A stretch of 64,000 nt of DNA from Nocardia niwae NBRC 108934 = DSM 45340 (GTDB lineage Bacteria; Actinomycetota; Actinomycetes; Mycobacteriales; Mycobacteriaceae): contig NZ_BDCK01000028.1 in assembly GCF_001613465.1 (NCBI RefSeq), positions 1-64,000 of the forward strand. The letters run 5' to 3'. Of this stretch, positions 38,962 through 47,549 are shown one piece after another. Every line of letters begins with the position of its first letter. Position 1 is the first letter of the stretch. The notes under the pieces are model-generated. The model did no database searches, was not told the DNA's origin, and saw nothing but the letters and a program-made list of their open reading frames with translations. The translations under genes and the position numbers were made by a program.

Positions 38962-40131
38962 ATGACTTCTGCGCTGCAGAACCCGGCTGTGCCCGAACCC
39001 GCTCGCCGCGAACCGGCCGCCTCGTCCCCGCTCGCGAGCCCGGCGAGTCTCCTGACGGCGGCCCAGCGCTGCCCGCGTCCGGACACCATGGTGGGCAATA
39101 CGCCGGTCCTCTGGATCACCGAACCACTCGACAGCACAACGCAACCGGACGGCCGCGGCTTCTGGGCCAAGCTCGAGGGCGCCAACCCCGGCGGGATGAA
39201 GGACCGGCCCGCGCTGCACATGGTCGAGTGCGCCGAGGCCCGCGGCGAACTCGCACCGGGTGCACCGATCATCGAGTCCACCAGCGGGACGCTCGGGTTG
39301 GGTCTGGCGCTGGCGGGCATGGTGCATCACCATCCGGTCACGCTGGTCACCGACCCGGGCCTGGAGCCACTCATGCGCCGCATGCTCGCGGCCTACGGCG
39401 CGCGGGTGGAGCTGGTCACCGAGCCGCACCCTACCGGCGGCTGGCAGCAGGCGCGCCGTGACCGCGTCGCCGAACTGCTGGCGCGGGACCCGCGGGCGTG
39501 GTGCCCCGACCAGTACCGCAACCCCGACAACCGCGACGCCTACGAGACCCTGGCGCTCGAGCTGGTCGCCCAGCTGGGACGGATCGACGTCCTGGTCTGC
39601 TCGGTCGGCACGGGCGGCCATTCCGCGGGGATCAGCCGCACGTTGCGCCGGTATTTCCCGCATCTGCGCTTGGTGGGGGTCGACACTGTGGCGTCCTCGA
39701 TCTTCGGGCAGCCCGCGGGCGGGCGTCTGATGCGCGGGCTGGGGTCGAGTATCCATCCGGATAACGTCGACTATCCGGCGTTCGACGAGGTCCACTGGGT
39801 CGCGCCCGCGGAGGCGGTGTGGGTCTGCCGCAGGCTCGCCGCGACCCACCACGCCGCAGGCGGCTGGAGCGTCGGCGCGGTCGCCCTGGTCGCGGGCTGG
39901 CTGGCGCGTACCAGCGACCCGGCCACGCGCATCGCCGCGGTCTTTCCCGACGGTCCGCTGCGTTACTTCGACACCGTGTACAACGACGACTATTGCCGTG
40001 CGCACGGCTTGCTCGGCGTCGCCCCGCCCGCCGCGCCGCGACGCATCGCGCATCCGGGCGACGCCGTCGCGGAGTCCTGGACCCGGTGCACCACGGTCGT
40101 CGACCCCCGTGGCGAGGAGCGGACGCGATGA
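38962..40131 (+). CDS. cysK2: CysK2-type S-sulfocysteine synthase
   Basis: 389 residues, PLP fold type II. PLP lysine K80 sits in GGMKDRPALH, with the substrate loop ESTSGTLGLGLA and the phosphate loop SVGTGGHSAGISR. CysK2 of M. tuberculosis makes S-sulfocysteine from O-phosphoserine and thiosulfate; that activity is transferred here by family and by operon position between an lpqS-like and an MFS gene. It is longer than CysK or CysM (about 310 residues) by an N-terminal tail and a C-terminal extension. The stop overlaps the next start (ATGA, 40128-40131). Confidence 0.82.
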   Translation: MTSALQNPAVPEPARREPAASSPLASPASLLTAAQRCPRPDTMVGNTPVLWITEPLDSTTQPDGRGFWAKLEGANPGGMKDRPALHMVECAEARGELAPGAPIIESTSGTLGLGLALAGMVHHHPVTLVTDPGLEPLMRRMLAAYGARVELVTEPHPTGGWQQARRDRVAELLARDPRAWCPDQYRNPDNRDAYETLALELVAQLGRIDVLVCSVGTGGHSAGISRTLRRYFPHLRLVGVDTVASSIFGQPAGGRLMRGLGSSIHPDNVDYPAFDEVHWVAPAEAVWVCRRLAATHHAAGGWSVGAVALVAGWLARTSDPATRIAAVFPDGPLRYFDTVYNDDYCRAHGLLGVAPPAAPRRIAHPGDAVAESWTRCTTVVDPRGEERTR

Positions 40132-41366
40132 CCGACCTGATCGCCACTTTCCGCGGGTTCGATCGCCCCAGCCGCGTGCTGATGGTCAATCAGTTCGCCA
40201 TCAACATCGGGTTCTACATGCTGATGCCCTACCTGGCCGGGTACCTGGCCGGACCGCTCGGGCTGGCCGCGTGGGCGGTGGGGCTGGTGCTCGGCATCCG
40301 CAACTTCGCCCAGCAGGGCATGTTCCTGCTCGGCGGCACGCTGGCCGATCGGCTCGGCTACAAGCCGCTCATCGTCACCGGATGCCTGCTGCGCACGGGC
40401 GGGTTCGCATTGCTCGCGGTCGCGGATACGCTACCGGCGCTGCTGGTCGCGTCGGCGGCGACGGGTTTCGCGGGCGCGCTGTTCAACCCCGCGGTCCGCG
40501 CGTATCTGGCGGTGGACTCCGGCTCGCGACGGGTGGAGGCGTTCGCCGTCTTCAACGTCTTCTACCAGGCGGGCATCCTGGTCGGCCCGATCGTCGGGCT
40601 CGCGCTGATGGCCGTCGACTTCCGCGCGACCGCCACCGGCGCGGCGATAGTGTTCGGCGTGCTGACGCTGGCCCAGTTACGCGCACTGCCGCAGCACTCG
40701 GGCGAGCCGAAAACCACCTCGGTGCTGGAAGATTGGCGGGTCGTGCTGGCCAACCGCCCGTTCCTGCTGTTCGCGGCGGCGATGATCAGCTCCTCGGTGC
40801 TCGCCTTCCAGGTGTACCTGGCGTTGCCCGTGCATGCCGCGCGGATCGCGGGCGACTCCGCGACCGCGCTGATGACGGCGGTGTTCGTGCTGTCCGGAGT
40901 GATCGCGATCGCCGGGCAACTGCGCATCACCCGCTGGTTCGGGCAGCGGTGGGGTCGCGCGCACAGCTTGGTAGCCGGCCTGGCGATCCTCGCGTCCGCG
41001 TTCGTGCCGCTGGTGGCGATCGCGGATACCCGCTTCGGCGTGTGGCCTGCGATCGGCGCGCTGCTGCTCACCGCCGCCGCGCTGGGAATCGGTGCGGCAG
41101 CGGTCTTTCCGTTCGAGATGGACACGGTGGTCGCGTTGTCGGGCAACCGCTTGGTGGCGACGCACTACGGCCTCTACAACACCATCGTCGGCGTCGGCAT
41201 CCTGCTCGGAAACCTGGGCATCGGAGTGCTGCTGGACGCCACGCGTGAAGCCGGGATGAGCGCGCTGGCGTGGGCGGTGCTCGTCGCCGTCGGCGCGGCC
41301 GCCGCGGCGGGGCTGTTCGCGCTCACCCGTTCCGGACGGCTCGACGCGCCGGTCCCGATCGGCTGA
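40128..41366 (+). CDS. MFS transporter (Rv0849-like)
   Basis: 412 residues, 11-12 membrane helices, major facilitator fold. The motif between helices 2 and 3 is GGTLADRLGYKPL. The ATG at 40128 overlaps the cysK2 stop, so the genes are coupled; a longer frame beginning far upstream is an out-of-frame shadow of cysK2. It is probably an efflux or sulfur-compound/drug transporter working with CysK2 and the LpqS-like protein. The substrate is unknown. Confidence 0.85.
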   Translation: MTDLIATFRGFDRPSRVLMVNQFAINIGFYMLMPYLAGYLAGPLGLAAWAVGLVLGIRNFAQQGMFLLGGTLADRLGYKPLIVTGCLLRTGGFALLAVADTLPALLVASAATGFAGALFNPAVRAYLAVDSGSRRVEAFAVFNVFYQAGILVGPIVGLALMAVDFRATATGAAIVFGVLTLAQLRALPQHSGEPKTTSVLEDWRVVLANRPFLLFAAAMISSSVLAFQVYLALPVHAARIAGDSATALMTAVFVLSGVIAIAGQLRITRWFGQRWGRAHSLVAGLAILASAFVPLVAIADTRFGVWPAIGALLLTAAALGIGAAAVFPFEMDTVVALSGNRLVATHYGLYNTIVGVGILLGNLGIGVLLDATREAGMSALAWAVLVAVGAAAAAGLFALTRSGRLDAPVPIG

Positions 41367-41373
41367 TCGGTGC

Positions 41374-41406
41374 GGCCGTCCCGGATGCGCGTCGTCCGGG
41401 ACGGCC
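41374..41406. terminator. hairpin after the MFS gene
   Basis: A perfect 12-bp stem (GGCCGTCCCGGA and complement) with a 9-base loop, between convergent genes. It can serve both. Confidence 0.6.
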
Positions 41407-41409
41407 CGG

Positions 41410-41736
41410 TCAGGCAGGCCCGCTCGACTGCGCCGAATACAGGCTGACCTCGCCGTCTTCACTGAGGAAGGCGTTGACCAGCATGGTGCGGGTGGCCCGC
41501 AACTCCTCGTGATCCGGCACGGTGGTGGTGATCGAGATCTGCGGGATGACCGCCCAGTTGACCACGTAGCGCTCCGGGGGGCCGTCGTCGTCGGACAGCC
41601 GGGCCAGACGGAAGACCGAGACGGTCTTGCGGACGATCAGGTTGCGCACGACCTCTGCGATTCGCTCGGGATCTTCCAGCGCGAACATGAAGCCGAATGT
41701 CAACTCGGGCGATGACACATAGGCGGGCACGAACAC
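41410..41736 (-). CDS. conserved small protein of unknown function
   Basis: 108 residues, soluble, GTG start. The sequence alternates short hydrophobic strands and loops (SVFRLARL, YVVNWAVIPQISITTTVP) and looks like a compact alpha/beta domain. No family is recognised. It stands alone, convergent with the MFS gene. Confidence 0.6.
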   Translation of the reverse strand: MFVPAYVSSPELTFGFMFALEDPERIAEVVRNLIVRKTVSVFRLARLSDDDGPPERYVVNWAVIPQISITTTVPDHEELRATRTMLVNAFLSEDGEVSLYSAQSSGPA

Positions 41737-42100
41737 CGAGGCTAGCGGATCGGGCGGCAGCGCGCAGCGGTCGCGGCGAATCGGTTGCTGTTCATGCGCT
41801 CGATGAATCGGCGCACGCCAGGCGACGAACCGGACCGGTTGACCGATCCGTAACGGTACATAACGATTTCCCGGCAGGTCCCGGATTCGCAGACCAGAGT
41901 ATTGCGCGGATTCGGCTACCGCGCTTTCCTGAAAGTGTCCCTATTTCTCGGACGTCTTCTCTCGCATCGTCGCGGATTTCCCGGTTTCTCTGCCGTGCCG
42001 GTGGACCGTGGGACGACATCCGGTTGCGGGACTGCGCCGGAGCCGAGGGGCCGCCCCTCCCCGAAATCCCCCTCGGCCCTGGCGTATCCAAGGATTCGTC
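41737..42100. other. intergenic upstream of the DUF4254 gene
   Basis: No gene or clear regulatory palindrome was recognised, only chance frames. Confidence 0.4.
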
Positions 42101-42649
42101 ATGTCGCAGAGGTACGCCATGCCCACCGAATACGCTCAGCGCAGTTTCGGAACCGAAGAGCTACCGCCGCCCGCCGCACTGCTGCGCGCGATCCGCGAGC
42201 CCGGCGAGAACCAGCATCGCCACAGCGTGCTGCACGCCGCGCGGAAACTCGTCGACTGCCACGAGCGACGGCAGCGCGCGCTCACGCGAGCGCACGTGCC
42301 GGGGGCGTCCAGCACCCGTGTCGCGGCGTGCAGCCAGCAGGTGGACGACATCGACGGCTGCCGTGCCGAATGGATCGGACGGATCGACGCCTGGGTCGCG
42401 GCCAACGTGCAGCACCGGGAGGGCGCTTCCCTGCATACCGAGACCCTCGGCGCGGTCATCGATCGAATCGCCGCGAAATGGGTTGCGGCTCGTCACACTT
42501 TGGGCGAGGAGGTCACGACCGGGACGCGGCCCGCACAGGTGGGCGATGCGGCCCACCTGCAGTGGACCAGGCTCGCCGAGCTGATCGACGGCTATCAGGA
42601 TCTGATCACCGACGTCATCGCGCACCGGCGCAGGCTGCCGGTATGGTGA
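42101..42649 (+). CDS. DUF4254-like protein
   Basis: 182 residues, all helical and charged. The pattern H-x-x-N/R around a first long helix, then QQVDDIDGCRAEWIGRIDAWVAANV and LHTETLGAVIDRIAAKWVA, follows the DUF4254 outline, which is also seen in proteins linked to polysaccharide and heptosyl genes. Function is unknown. The ATG at 42101 is preceded by AAGGA; an upstream in-frame start lacks such a site. It converges on and abuts the next minus-strand gene without a gap. Confidence 0.6.
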   Translation: MSQRYAMPTEYAQRSFGTEELPPPAALLRAIREPGENQHRHSVLHAARKLVDCHERRQRALTRAHVPGASSTRVAACSQQVDDIDGCRAEWIGRIDAWVAANVQHREGASLHTETLGAVIDRIAAKWVAARHTLGEEVTTGTRPAQVGDAAHLQWTRLAELIDGYQDLITDVIAHRRRLPVW

Positions 42650-42967
42650 TCAGCGCGGCTCGTCGACCTCGGGTTCGACGACCTCGGCGTCGAGGAAATT
42701 CTCCGCCCCCTCTGCCTGCGGCTTCGTAACCGTGACCTCGGCCTCGTCGCCGAGGTCACGGTCGAGGTCCTGCTGTGCCGCCGCGTCCCGGCGCGCCGCG
42801 GCCGCCGCCTCGTTCATCTCGATCGCATCGGTGATCCACTCACCGATCTCCCGGGTGACTTCGGCGACGGTGCCCGTGATGATGTTGGCGATATTGCCGA
42901 CATGCCGGGCGCCGGAAGACGTCAATTCCTGAATGAGATCTTTGTTGCTTTCGAATTTCCCGATCAT
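42650..42967 (-). CDS. small conserved actinobacterial protein
   Basis: 105 residues. An N-terminal amphipathic part (MIGKFESNKDLIQELTSSGARHVGNIANIITG) is followed by an Ala/Asp/Glu-rich tail, probably disordered and acidic. No known domain. It ends exactly where the DUF4254 gene ends and stands just downstream of desA3 on the same strand (one base apart), so it may belong to that transcript. Confidence 0.65.
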   Translation of the reverse strand: MIGKFESNKDLIQELTSSGARHVGNIANIITGTVAEVTREIGEWITDAIEMNEAAAAARRDAAAQQDLDRDLGDEAEVTVTKPQAEGAENFLDAEVVEPEVDEPR

Positions 42968-44116
42968 TCACACGCCCGCTTCGCTCGCCTTCCGCTGTCG
43001 CATCACGATAACACCGGGAGACGGCTCGCTCTCGACCCAGCGCGGCGGCAGTGCCAGCTTGAAAATCTTCTTCCACACAGAGCCGATCTGCTTGCCGAGC
43101 GGGCCGGTGTTGTACGGCAAACCGTACTTCTCACACAATGCGCGCACGGTCGGGGCCATCTCCGGATAACGGCTCGCGGGCAGGTCCGGAAACAGGTGAT
43201 GTTCGATCTGATGCGACAAATTCCCGGACATGATGTGGAACAGCTTGCTGCCGGTGATGTTGGCCGAGCCGAGCATCTGCCGGATGTACCACTCACCCCG
43301 GGTCTCGTTCTCGGTCTCCTCCTCGGTGAACGTCTGTACGCCGGCCGGGAAGTGACCGCAGAAGATGATGGCGAAGGCCCACACGTTGCGCACCAGGTTG
43401 GCGGTGACGTTCCCCGCCAGCGTGTGGAAGAACAGCGGACCGGCGAGCGCGGGGAAGACCAGGTAGTCCTTGAGTACCTGTTTGCCCGCCTTGCGCCACT
43501 GCCCCAACAGCAGTTTCTTGACCTCCGGCCACTTCTTCTTGCCCGCCAGGATGTTCTCGACCTCGAGGTCGTGGCCCATCACACCCCACTCGAACAGCAT
43601 CATCAGCACGAAGGCGTACAGCGGCTGCCCGAGCCGCAGGACGTTCCACTCCTGGCCCTCGTCCATGCGCAGGATGGAGTAGCCGATGTCGCGGTCCTTG
43701 TTGTGGATGTTGGTGTAGGTGTGGTGCAGGTAGTTGTGCGAGTGCTTCCACTGATCGGCCGGGCAGACCGTGTCCCACTCGAACACCCGGGAATTCAGGC
43801 CGGGCTCGCGCATCCAGTCGTACTGGCCGTGCATCACGTTGTGGCCGATCTCCATGTTGTCCAGGATCTTCGACACACTCAGCGCGGCCACCGCGGCCAG
43901 CCAGAACGGCGGAAGGAAGCCGAGATACATCAGGCCGCGCCCGGCGATCTCGAAGCCGCGCTGCGCCTTGATGATCGAGTACAGGTATTCCCGGTCGCGC
44001 TCGCCCAGATCGGCGACGATCGCGGCGCGCAGTTCGTCGAGTTCGCGGCCGAGTTCCTCGATCTGGTCCGGGCTCAGGACCAGCGGTCCGTGCTCGGTCT
44101 CGGTCAGAATGGTCAT
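42968..44116 (-). CDS. desA3: membrane fatty-acid desaturase, DesA3-like (acyl-CoA delta-9)
   Basis: 382 residues. Three histidine boxes bind the di-iron centre: HNVMH (92-96), HSHNYLHH (125-132) and HQIEHH (about 300), with long membrane helices between. It converts stearoyl-CoA to oleoyl-CoA at the inner membrane in the characterised mycobacterial family. The ATG at 44116 has GGGGAGCG upstream; a longer frame running through the reductase gene is a shadow. Electrons come from the reductase encoded 20 bases upstream, as in Rv3230c-Rv3229c. Confidence 0.92.
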   Translation of the reverse strand: MTILTETEHGPLVLSPDQIEELGRELDELRAAIVADLGERDREYLYSIIKAQRGFEIAGRGLMYLGFLPPFWLAAVAALSVSKILDNMEIGHNVMHGQYDWMREPGLNSRVFEWDTVCPADQWKHSHNYLHHTYTNIHNKDRDIGYSILRMDEGQEWNVLRLGQPLYAFVLMMLFEWGVMGHDLEVENILAGKKKWPEVKKLLLGQWRKAGKQVLKDYLVFPALAGPLFFHTLAGNVTANLVRNVWAFAIIFCGHFPAGVQTFTEEETENETRGEWYIRQMLGSANITGSKLFHIMSGNLSHQIEHHLFPDLPASRYPEMAPTVRALCEKYGLPYNTGPLGKQIGSVWKKIFKLALPPRWVESEPSPGVIVMRQRKASEAGV

Positions 44117-44136
44117 GATTCGCTCCCCTTCGTGAT

Positions 44137-45255
44137 TCAGATGTCGATCTCGACGTCGCCGACCGGCGCGCTGATGCACAGCTGGATCGGCTGGTCGGGG
44201 TCGCTGTCGGTCTCGCCGGTGCGCAGATTGCGCGTGCAGCCGGAACGACGCACCGCTGTGCAGGAGAAGCAGATCCCCATGCGGCAGCCGTACTCCGGAC
44301 TGAGCCCGGCGGATTCGGCCTGTTCGAGCAGCGTGGCGCCGTTGTTCCGCGCGCTCACGCCGCTGGCCGAGAAGTCGACGGTGCCCTGCGCGTCCGCGGC
44401 GTCGGCCGGGACGAGCGACAGCGTGAACTCCTCGGTGTGCAGCCGGTCCTCCAGCTGCTCGGCCTGATAGATCGTGCGCACCGCGTCCATCAGCGACTGC
44501 GGACCGCAGACGTAGGTCTGCGCGTCGGCGAACCACGGCGCCACGCGCTCCAGTTCGTCGTAGTCGAAATATCCGCTGCCCTTCGGTTGGTTGAGGTCCA
44601 CCCACGGCGCGTCGGGATCGACTCGCGTCACGTCCCGTACGCGGTGCGGATACCGCAGTTCGATGCGAAAGTTCGGGTGCCGCTGCGCGATCGCGTCCAG
44701 TTCGTCCCGGTGCGGGAGCACCGCGGGCGACTTCGCGTAGTGCAGGAACACGACCTCGCCCGGATGATCCTCCGCGGCGAGTGTGCGCAGCATGGACAGC
44801 ACCGGCGTTATGCCGCTGCCGCCGCTGATCAGCAGCAGGCGCTGGGGCCGCGGCTCGGGCAGCCGGAACACGCCGTCGGCGGGCGTCAGATCGACCACCA
44901 TGCCGGGAGTGGCGTGGCGATACAGGTACTGCGACACCAGGCCGTCCGGCTGCGCTTTCACGGTCAGCTGGATGTGGCGATCCCGCCCGCCTTCCGGGTT
45001 GACCGGCGAATAGCACCGCGCGTGCCGCACACCGTCGATCACCACGCCGATCTGGACGTATTGTCCGGCGGCGTGGCCCTTCCACTGCCGGGTCGGCCGC
45101 AGCGTGAGCGTGACCGAACCCGGCGCCGAACGGCGCACGTGAGTGATTTCGGCCCGCATGTCCCGCACCGTGAGGGTGGGGCGGACCAGCTCCAGATACC
45201 GGTCCAGCGGGTGTGGCGAGGTCAGGGTCTGCACCAGGTTGATGAGATCCACCAT
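44137..45255 (-). CDS. NADPH oxidoreductase for the desaturase (FAD / plant-type 2Fe-2S)
   Basis: 372 residues in three parts. The FAD domain has RHARCYSPV, the NAD(P) domain has LLISGGSGITPVLSML and TYVCGPQSLMD, and the C-terminal [2Fe-2S] ferredoxin domain has C-x4-C-x2-C (CRMGICFSC) and a last Cys in IQLC. It passes electrons from NADPH to DesA3. The ATG at 45255 has GGAG upstream. It is first gene of the desaturase operon and is divergent from a TetR gene. Confidence 0.9.
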   Translation of the reverse strand: MVDLINLVQTLTSPHPLDRYLELVRPTLTVRDMRAEITHVRRSAPGSVTLTLRPTRQWKGHAAGQYVQIGVVIDGVRHARCYSPVNPEGGRDRHIQLTVKAQPDGLVSQYLYRHATPGMVVDLTPADGVFRLPEPRPQRLLLISGGSGITPVLSMLRTLAAEDHPGEVVFLHYAKSPAVLPHRDELDAIAQRHPNFRIELRYPHRVRDVTRVDPDAPWVDLNQPKGSGYFDYDELERVAPWFADAQTYVCGPQSLMDAVRTIYQAEQLEDRLHTEEFTLSLVPADAADAQGTVDFSASGVSARNNGATLLEQAESAGLSPEYGCRMGICFSCTAVRRSGCTRNLRTGETDSDPDQPIQLCISAPVGDVEIDI

Positions 45256-45302
45256 TAGTTCTCCGTGCCTCTTGTCGGGCTGACGACGTGCGACCTGATT
45301 TC

Positions 45303-45333
45303 AGTGCACGTCTGTACACTCAACTAGTGTGAC
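45303..45333. promoter_or_regulatory. cluster of AGTGyNAC half-sites between the desaturase operon and tetR
   Basis: AGTGCAC (45303-45309) faces GTACACT (45314-45320), and a third half-site AGTGTGAC follows at 45326-45333; ACACT-N5-AGTGT is also a perfect inverted repeat. This is the likely operator of the divergent TetR regulator on the desaturase promoter. Confidence 0.5.
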
Positions 45334-45413
45334 TGATGACGGGGGCTAGGTGTCAACCGGCGAAACATGTGACTCGAACTACATCTAGAGATAGGGCGAA
45401 TGGTGAACGGATG

Positions 45414-45419
45414 TATGCT
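45414..45419 (+). promoter_or_regulatory. -10 box (TATGCT) of the divergent tetR gene, leaderless
   Basis: TATGCT ends eight bases before the ATG at 45427 and supports that start over the in-frame ATG at 45400. Confidence 0.45.
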
Positions 45420-45426
45420 CACCGGG

Positions 45427-46047
45427 ATGAATGAGCAGGCAGCTACCCGAGGCGAGCGCAAGGAACGGACCAGGCAGGCACTCCTGGACGGCACCCTCGC
45501 GCTGGCCGCCGAGCGCGGATTCGCCGCGCTCAGCCTGCGCGAGATCGCACGGTCGGCCGGCATCGTGCCGACGGCGTTCTACCGGCACTTCGCGTCGCTG
45601 GAGGACCTCGGCGCCACTCTGGTCGACGACGGCGTCACCGCGCTGCGGCTGGCGCTGCGCGAGGTCCGCCGCAACGCGGAGGCGAGCCTGTCGGACACGG
45701 TGCGATTCGTGTTCGCCCAGGTGGGCCCCAAACGCGAGCTGTTCGGCTTCCTCACCAGGGAGCGCCACGGCGGGTCCGCGGCGTTGCGCGCGGCGATCGC
45801 CAGGGAGATCCAGCTGATCGTGCGCGAACTGGTCGCCGATCTGTCCCGGATCCGGGCCCTGGACTCCTGGACGCCGCGTGACCTGGAGATCGCCGCCGAT
45901 CTCATGGTCACCACGGTGACCGACGGAATCGCCGCCTACGTGTCGGCCGCGCCCCGCGAACAGCAAGCGATCATCGACCGCACCGTGCAGCAGATGCGGT
46001 TGATCGCGCTCGGTATGGGCGGCTGGCGGCCGCCCGGGCGGCGCTGA
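45427..46047 (+). CDS. TetR-family regulator, probably of the desaturase operon
   Basis: 206 residues. The N-terminal helix-turn-helix (about 10-55) includes AAERGFAALSLREIARSAGI and AFYRHF, followed by a helical ligand domain. It is divergent from the desA3/reductase operon and separated from it by 171 bases that hold AGTG-type half-sites, so control of desaturation in response to an acyl-CoA is a fair inference, by analogy with other TetR desaturase repressors. Confidence 0.82.
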   Translation: MNEQAATRGERKERTRQALLDGTLALAAERGFAALSLREIARSAGIVPTAFYRHFASLEDLGATLVDDGVTALRLALREVRRNAEASLSDTVRFVFAQVGPKRELFGFLTRERHGGSAALRAAIAREIQLIVRELVADLSRIRALDSWTPRDLEIAADLMVTTVTDGIAAYVSAAPREQQAIIDRTVQQMRLIALGMGGWRPPGRR

Positions 46048-46066
46048 CCCGGGCCACGCACGCATC

Positions 46067-47425
46067 TCAGTCCGCGGACCGGGGCTCCTCGGCGTCGTCG
46101 CGGGCGGCCGGGTCCGGCGACCGCACCGGCAGCAGCACCGCGAGTCCCACCGCGAGCACGACCAGCAGGCCCGCGATGCCCGCGCGGTCGGCATCGAACA
46201 GCCAGACGAAGACGCCGAACAGGCTCGGCGCGAGGAAGGACACCGCGCGCCCGGTGGTCGTGTACAGGCCGAACAGCTGGCCCTCGCGGCCCGGCGGGGC
46301 GAGGCGGACGAGGAACGAGCGCGCCGCCGCCTGTGCGGGTCCGACGAAAACGGTGAGCAGCAAGCCGAAGATCCAGAACATCGCCGGCCCGGATACCACG
46401 AGCAGCGCCAGCCCGCACACCAGCATCGCGGCCAGCGACACCACGATGACGACCTTCGGCCCGGCCCGGTCGTCGAAACGCCCCGCGACGATCGCGCCCA
46501 GCGCCGCCACGACATTGGCCGCTATCCCGAACAGCAGGACATCGGAGTCGGCGATGCCGTAGACCCGCACGGCGAGCACGGCGCCGAAGGTGAACACTCC
46601 GGCCAAACCGTCCCGGAACACGGCGCTGGCGACGAGAAAGCCGACCGTGCGCCGGTCGGCGTGCCACAGCTCGCGCAGGTCGCGCCACAGCACCCGGTAC
46701 GAACCGAGAAACCCGGCGCTCGCCGCGCCCGGATCGGCGCTGGTGCGCGGCAACTCCGGGACCGCGAACAGCACCGGCAGCGCGAAGGCGGCGAACCAGA
46801 CGGCGGCCAGCACGGCGACCAAGCGGATGTTGAGTCCCTGATCGGTGGGCACGCCGAGCAGCCCGCGATTGTCGCCCTCCCCCGCGATGAAGCCGAAGTA
46901 GCAGATGAGCAGCAGGAAGATGCCGCCGAAATAGCCCATGGCCCAGCCGAAGCCGGAGACCCGGCCGACCGTCCCCGGTGTCGAGACCTGCCGCAGCATC
47001 GCGTTGTAGGGCACGTTGGCCAACTCGAAGCAGGCCGACGCGAACGCCAGCAGCACCAGACCGAGCCACAGGTCGCGATAGTCGTCGTGCACGAAGAACA
47101 TCAGCGTCATCGCCGCGATGGTGAGCGCGGTCAGCGCGCCCAGGGAGCGTTTGCGCTTGGCGGACGCGTCGAAGCGCTGCCCGCTGACCGGCGCCGTCAA
47201 CGCGACGATCAAGCCCGCCAGGCCCAAGGCCCACCCCAGCCAAGCACTGGCGGAGACCCCGCCGGGTAGGTCGTCGCCGACCTTGTCGGTGAGGTACACG
47301 GAGAACACGAAGGTGAGGATCACGGCGTTGAATGCCGAAGAGCCCCAGTCCCACAACCCCCATGCCACCACTTGCCCGCGCCCGGCGGCCTGCCCGACTG
47401 TCGCCCGGGCGTTCACCTCGGTCAT
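46067..47425 (-). CDS. MFS transporter, UMF1/Atg22-like
   Basis: 452 residues, 12 membrane helices. The opening WGLWDWGSSAFNAVI and the ELANVPYNAML segment are typical of the UMF1/Atg22 branch; the substrate is unknown. The ATG at 47425 is taken because TAAGCT lies 8-13 bases upstream with no Shine-Dalgarno. It is divergent from a PadR gene whose operator lies between them, so it is a likely target of that regulator. Confidence 0.8.
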   Translation of the reverse strand: MTEVNARATVGQAAGRGQVVAWGLWDWGSSAFNAVILTFVFSVYLTDKVGDDLPGGVSASAWLGWALGLAGLIVALTAPVSGQRFDASAKRKRSLGALTALTIAAMTLMFFVHDDYRDLWLGLVLLAFASACFELANVPYNAMLRQVSTPGTVGRVSGFGWAMGYFGGIFLLLICYFGFIAGEGDNRGLLGVPTDQGLNIRLVAVLAAVWFAAFALPVLFAVPELPRTSADPGAASAGFLGSYRVLWRDLRELWHADRRTVGFLVASAVFRDGLAGVFTFGAVLAVRVYGIADSDVLLFGIAANVVAALGAIVAGRFDDRAGPKVVIVVSLAAMLVCGLALLVVSGPAMFWIFGLLLTVFVGPAQAAARSFLVRLAPPGREGQLFGLYTTTGRAVSFLAPSLFGVFVWLFDADRAGIAGLLVVLAVGLAVLLPVRSPDPAARDDAEEPRSAD

Positions 47426-47432
47426 GCCGCGC

Positions 47433-47438
47433 AGCTTA
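47433..47438 (-). promoter_or_regulatory. -10 box (TAAGCT) of the UMF1-like gene, leaderless
   Basis: TAAGCT lies 8-13 bases before the ATG, with no ribosome-binding site. Confidence 0.45.
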
Positions 47439-47502
47439 ATGCGCGCGGCGGCCGCTGGGGCGGCGGATTTCGCGTCCGGCCGAGGGTGGTACGACGACCG
47501 GA

Positions 47503-47520
47503 TATGCACCTAGTTGCATA
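47503..47520. promoter_or_regulatory. palindromic operator TATGCA-N6-TGCATA, probable PadR site
   Basis: A perfect 6-bp inverted repeat with a six-base centre. It covers the expected -35 position of the padR promoter (its -10 box is 47538-47543) and lies about 65 bases upstream of the divergent MFS promoter. Confidence 0.6.
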
Positions 47521-47537
47521 GTACCGATTGTCACGGC

Positions 47538-47543
47538 TATCCT
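47538..47543 (+). promoter_or_regulatory. -10 box (TATCCT) of padR, leaderless
   Basis: TATCCT lies 7-12 bases before the ATG at 47550, with no ribosome-binding site. Confidence 0.5.
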
Positions 47544-47549
47544 CACCGC

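Noticed and set aside
45385..46515. Minus-strand frame of 376 codons over tetR
   Set aside because: Antisense or out of frame to tetR and the MFS gene, very Arg/Ser-rich, no family.
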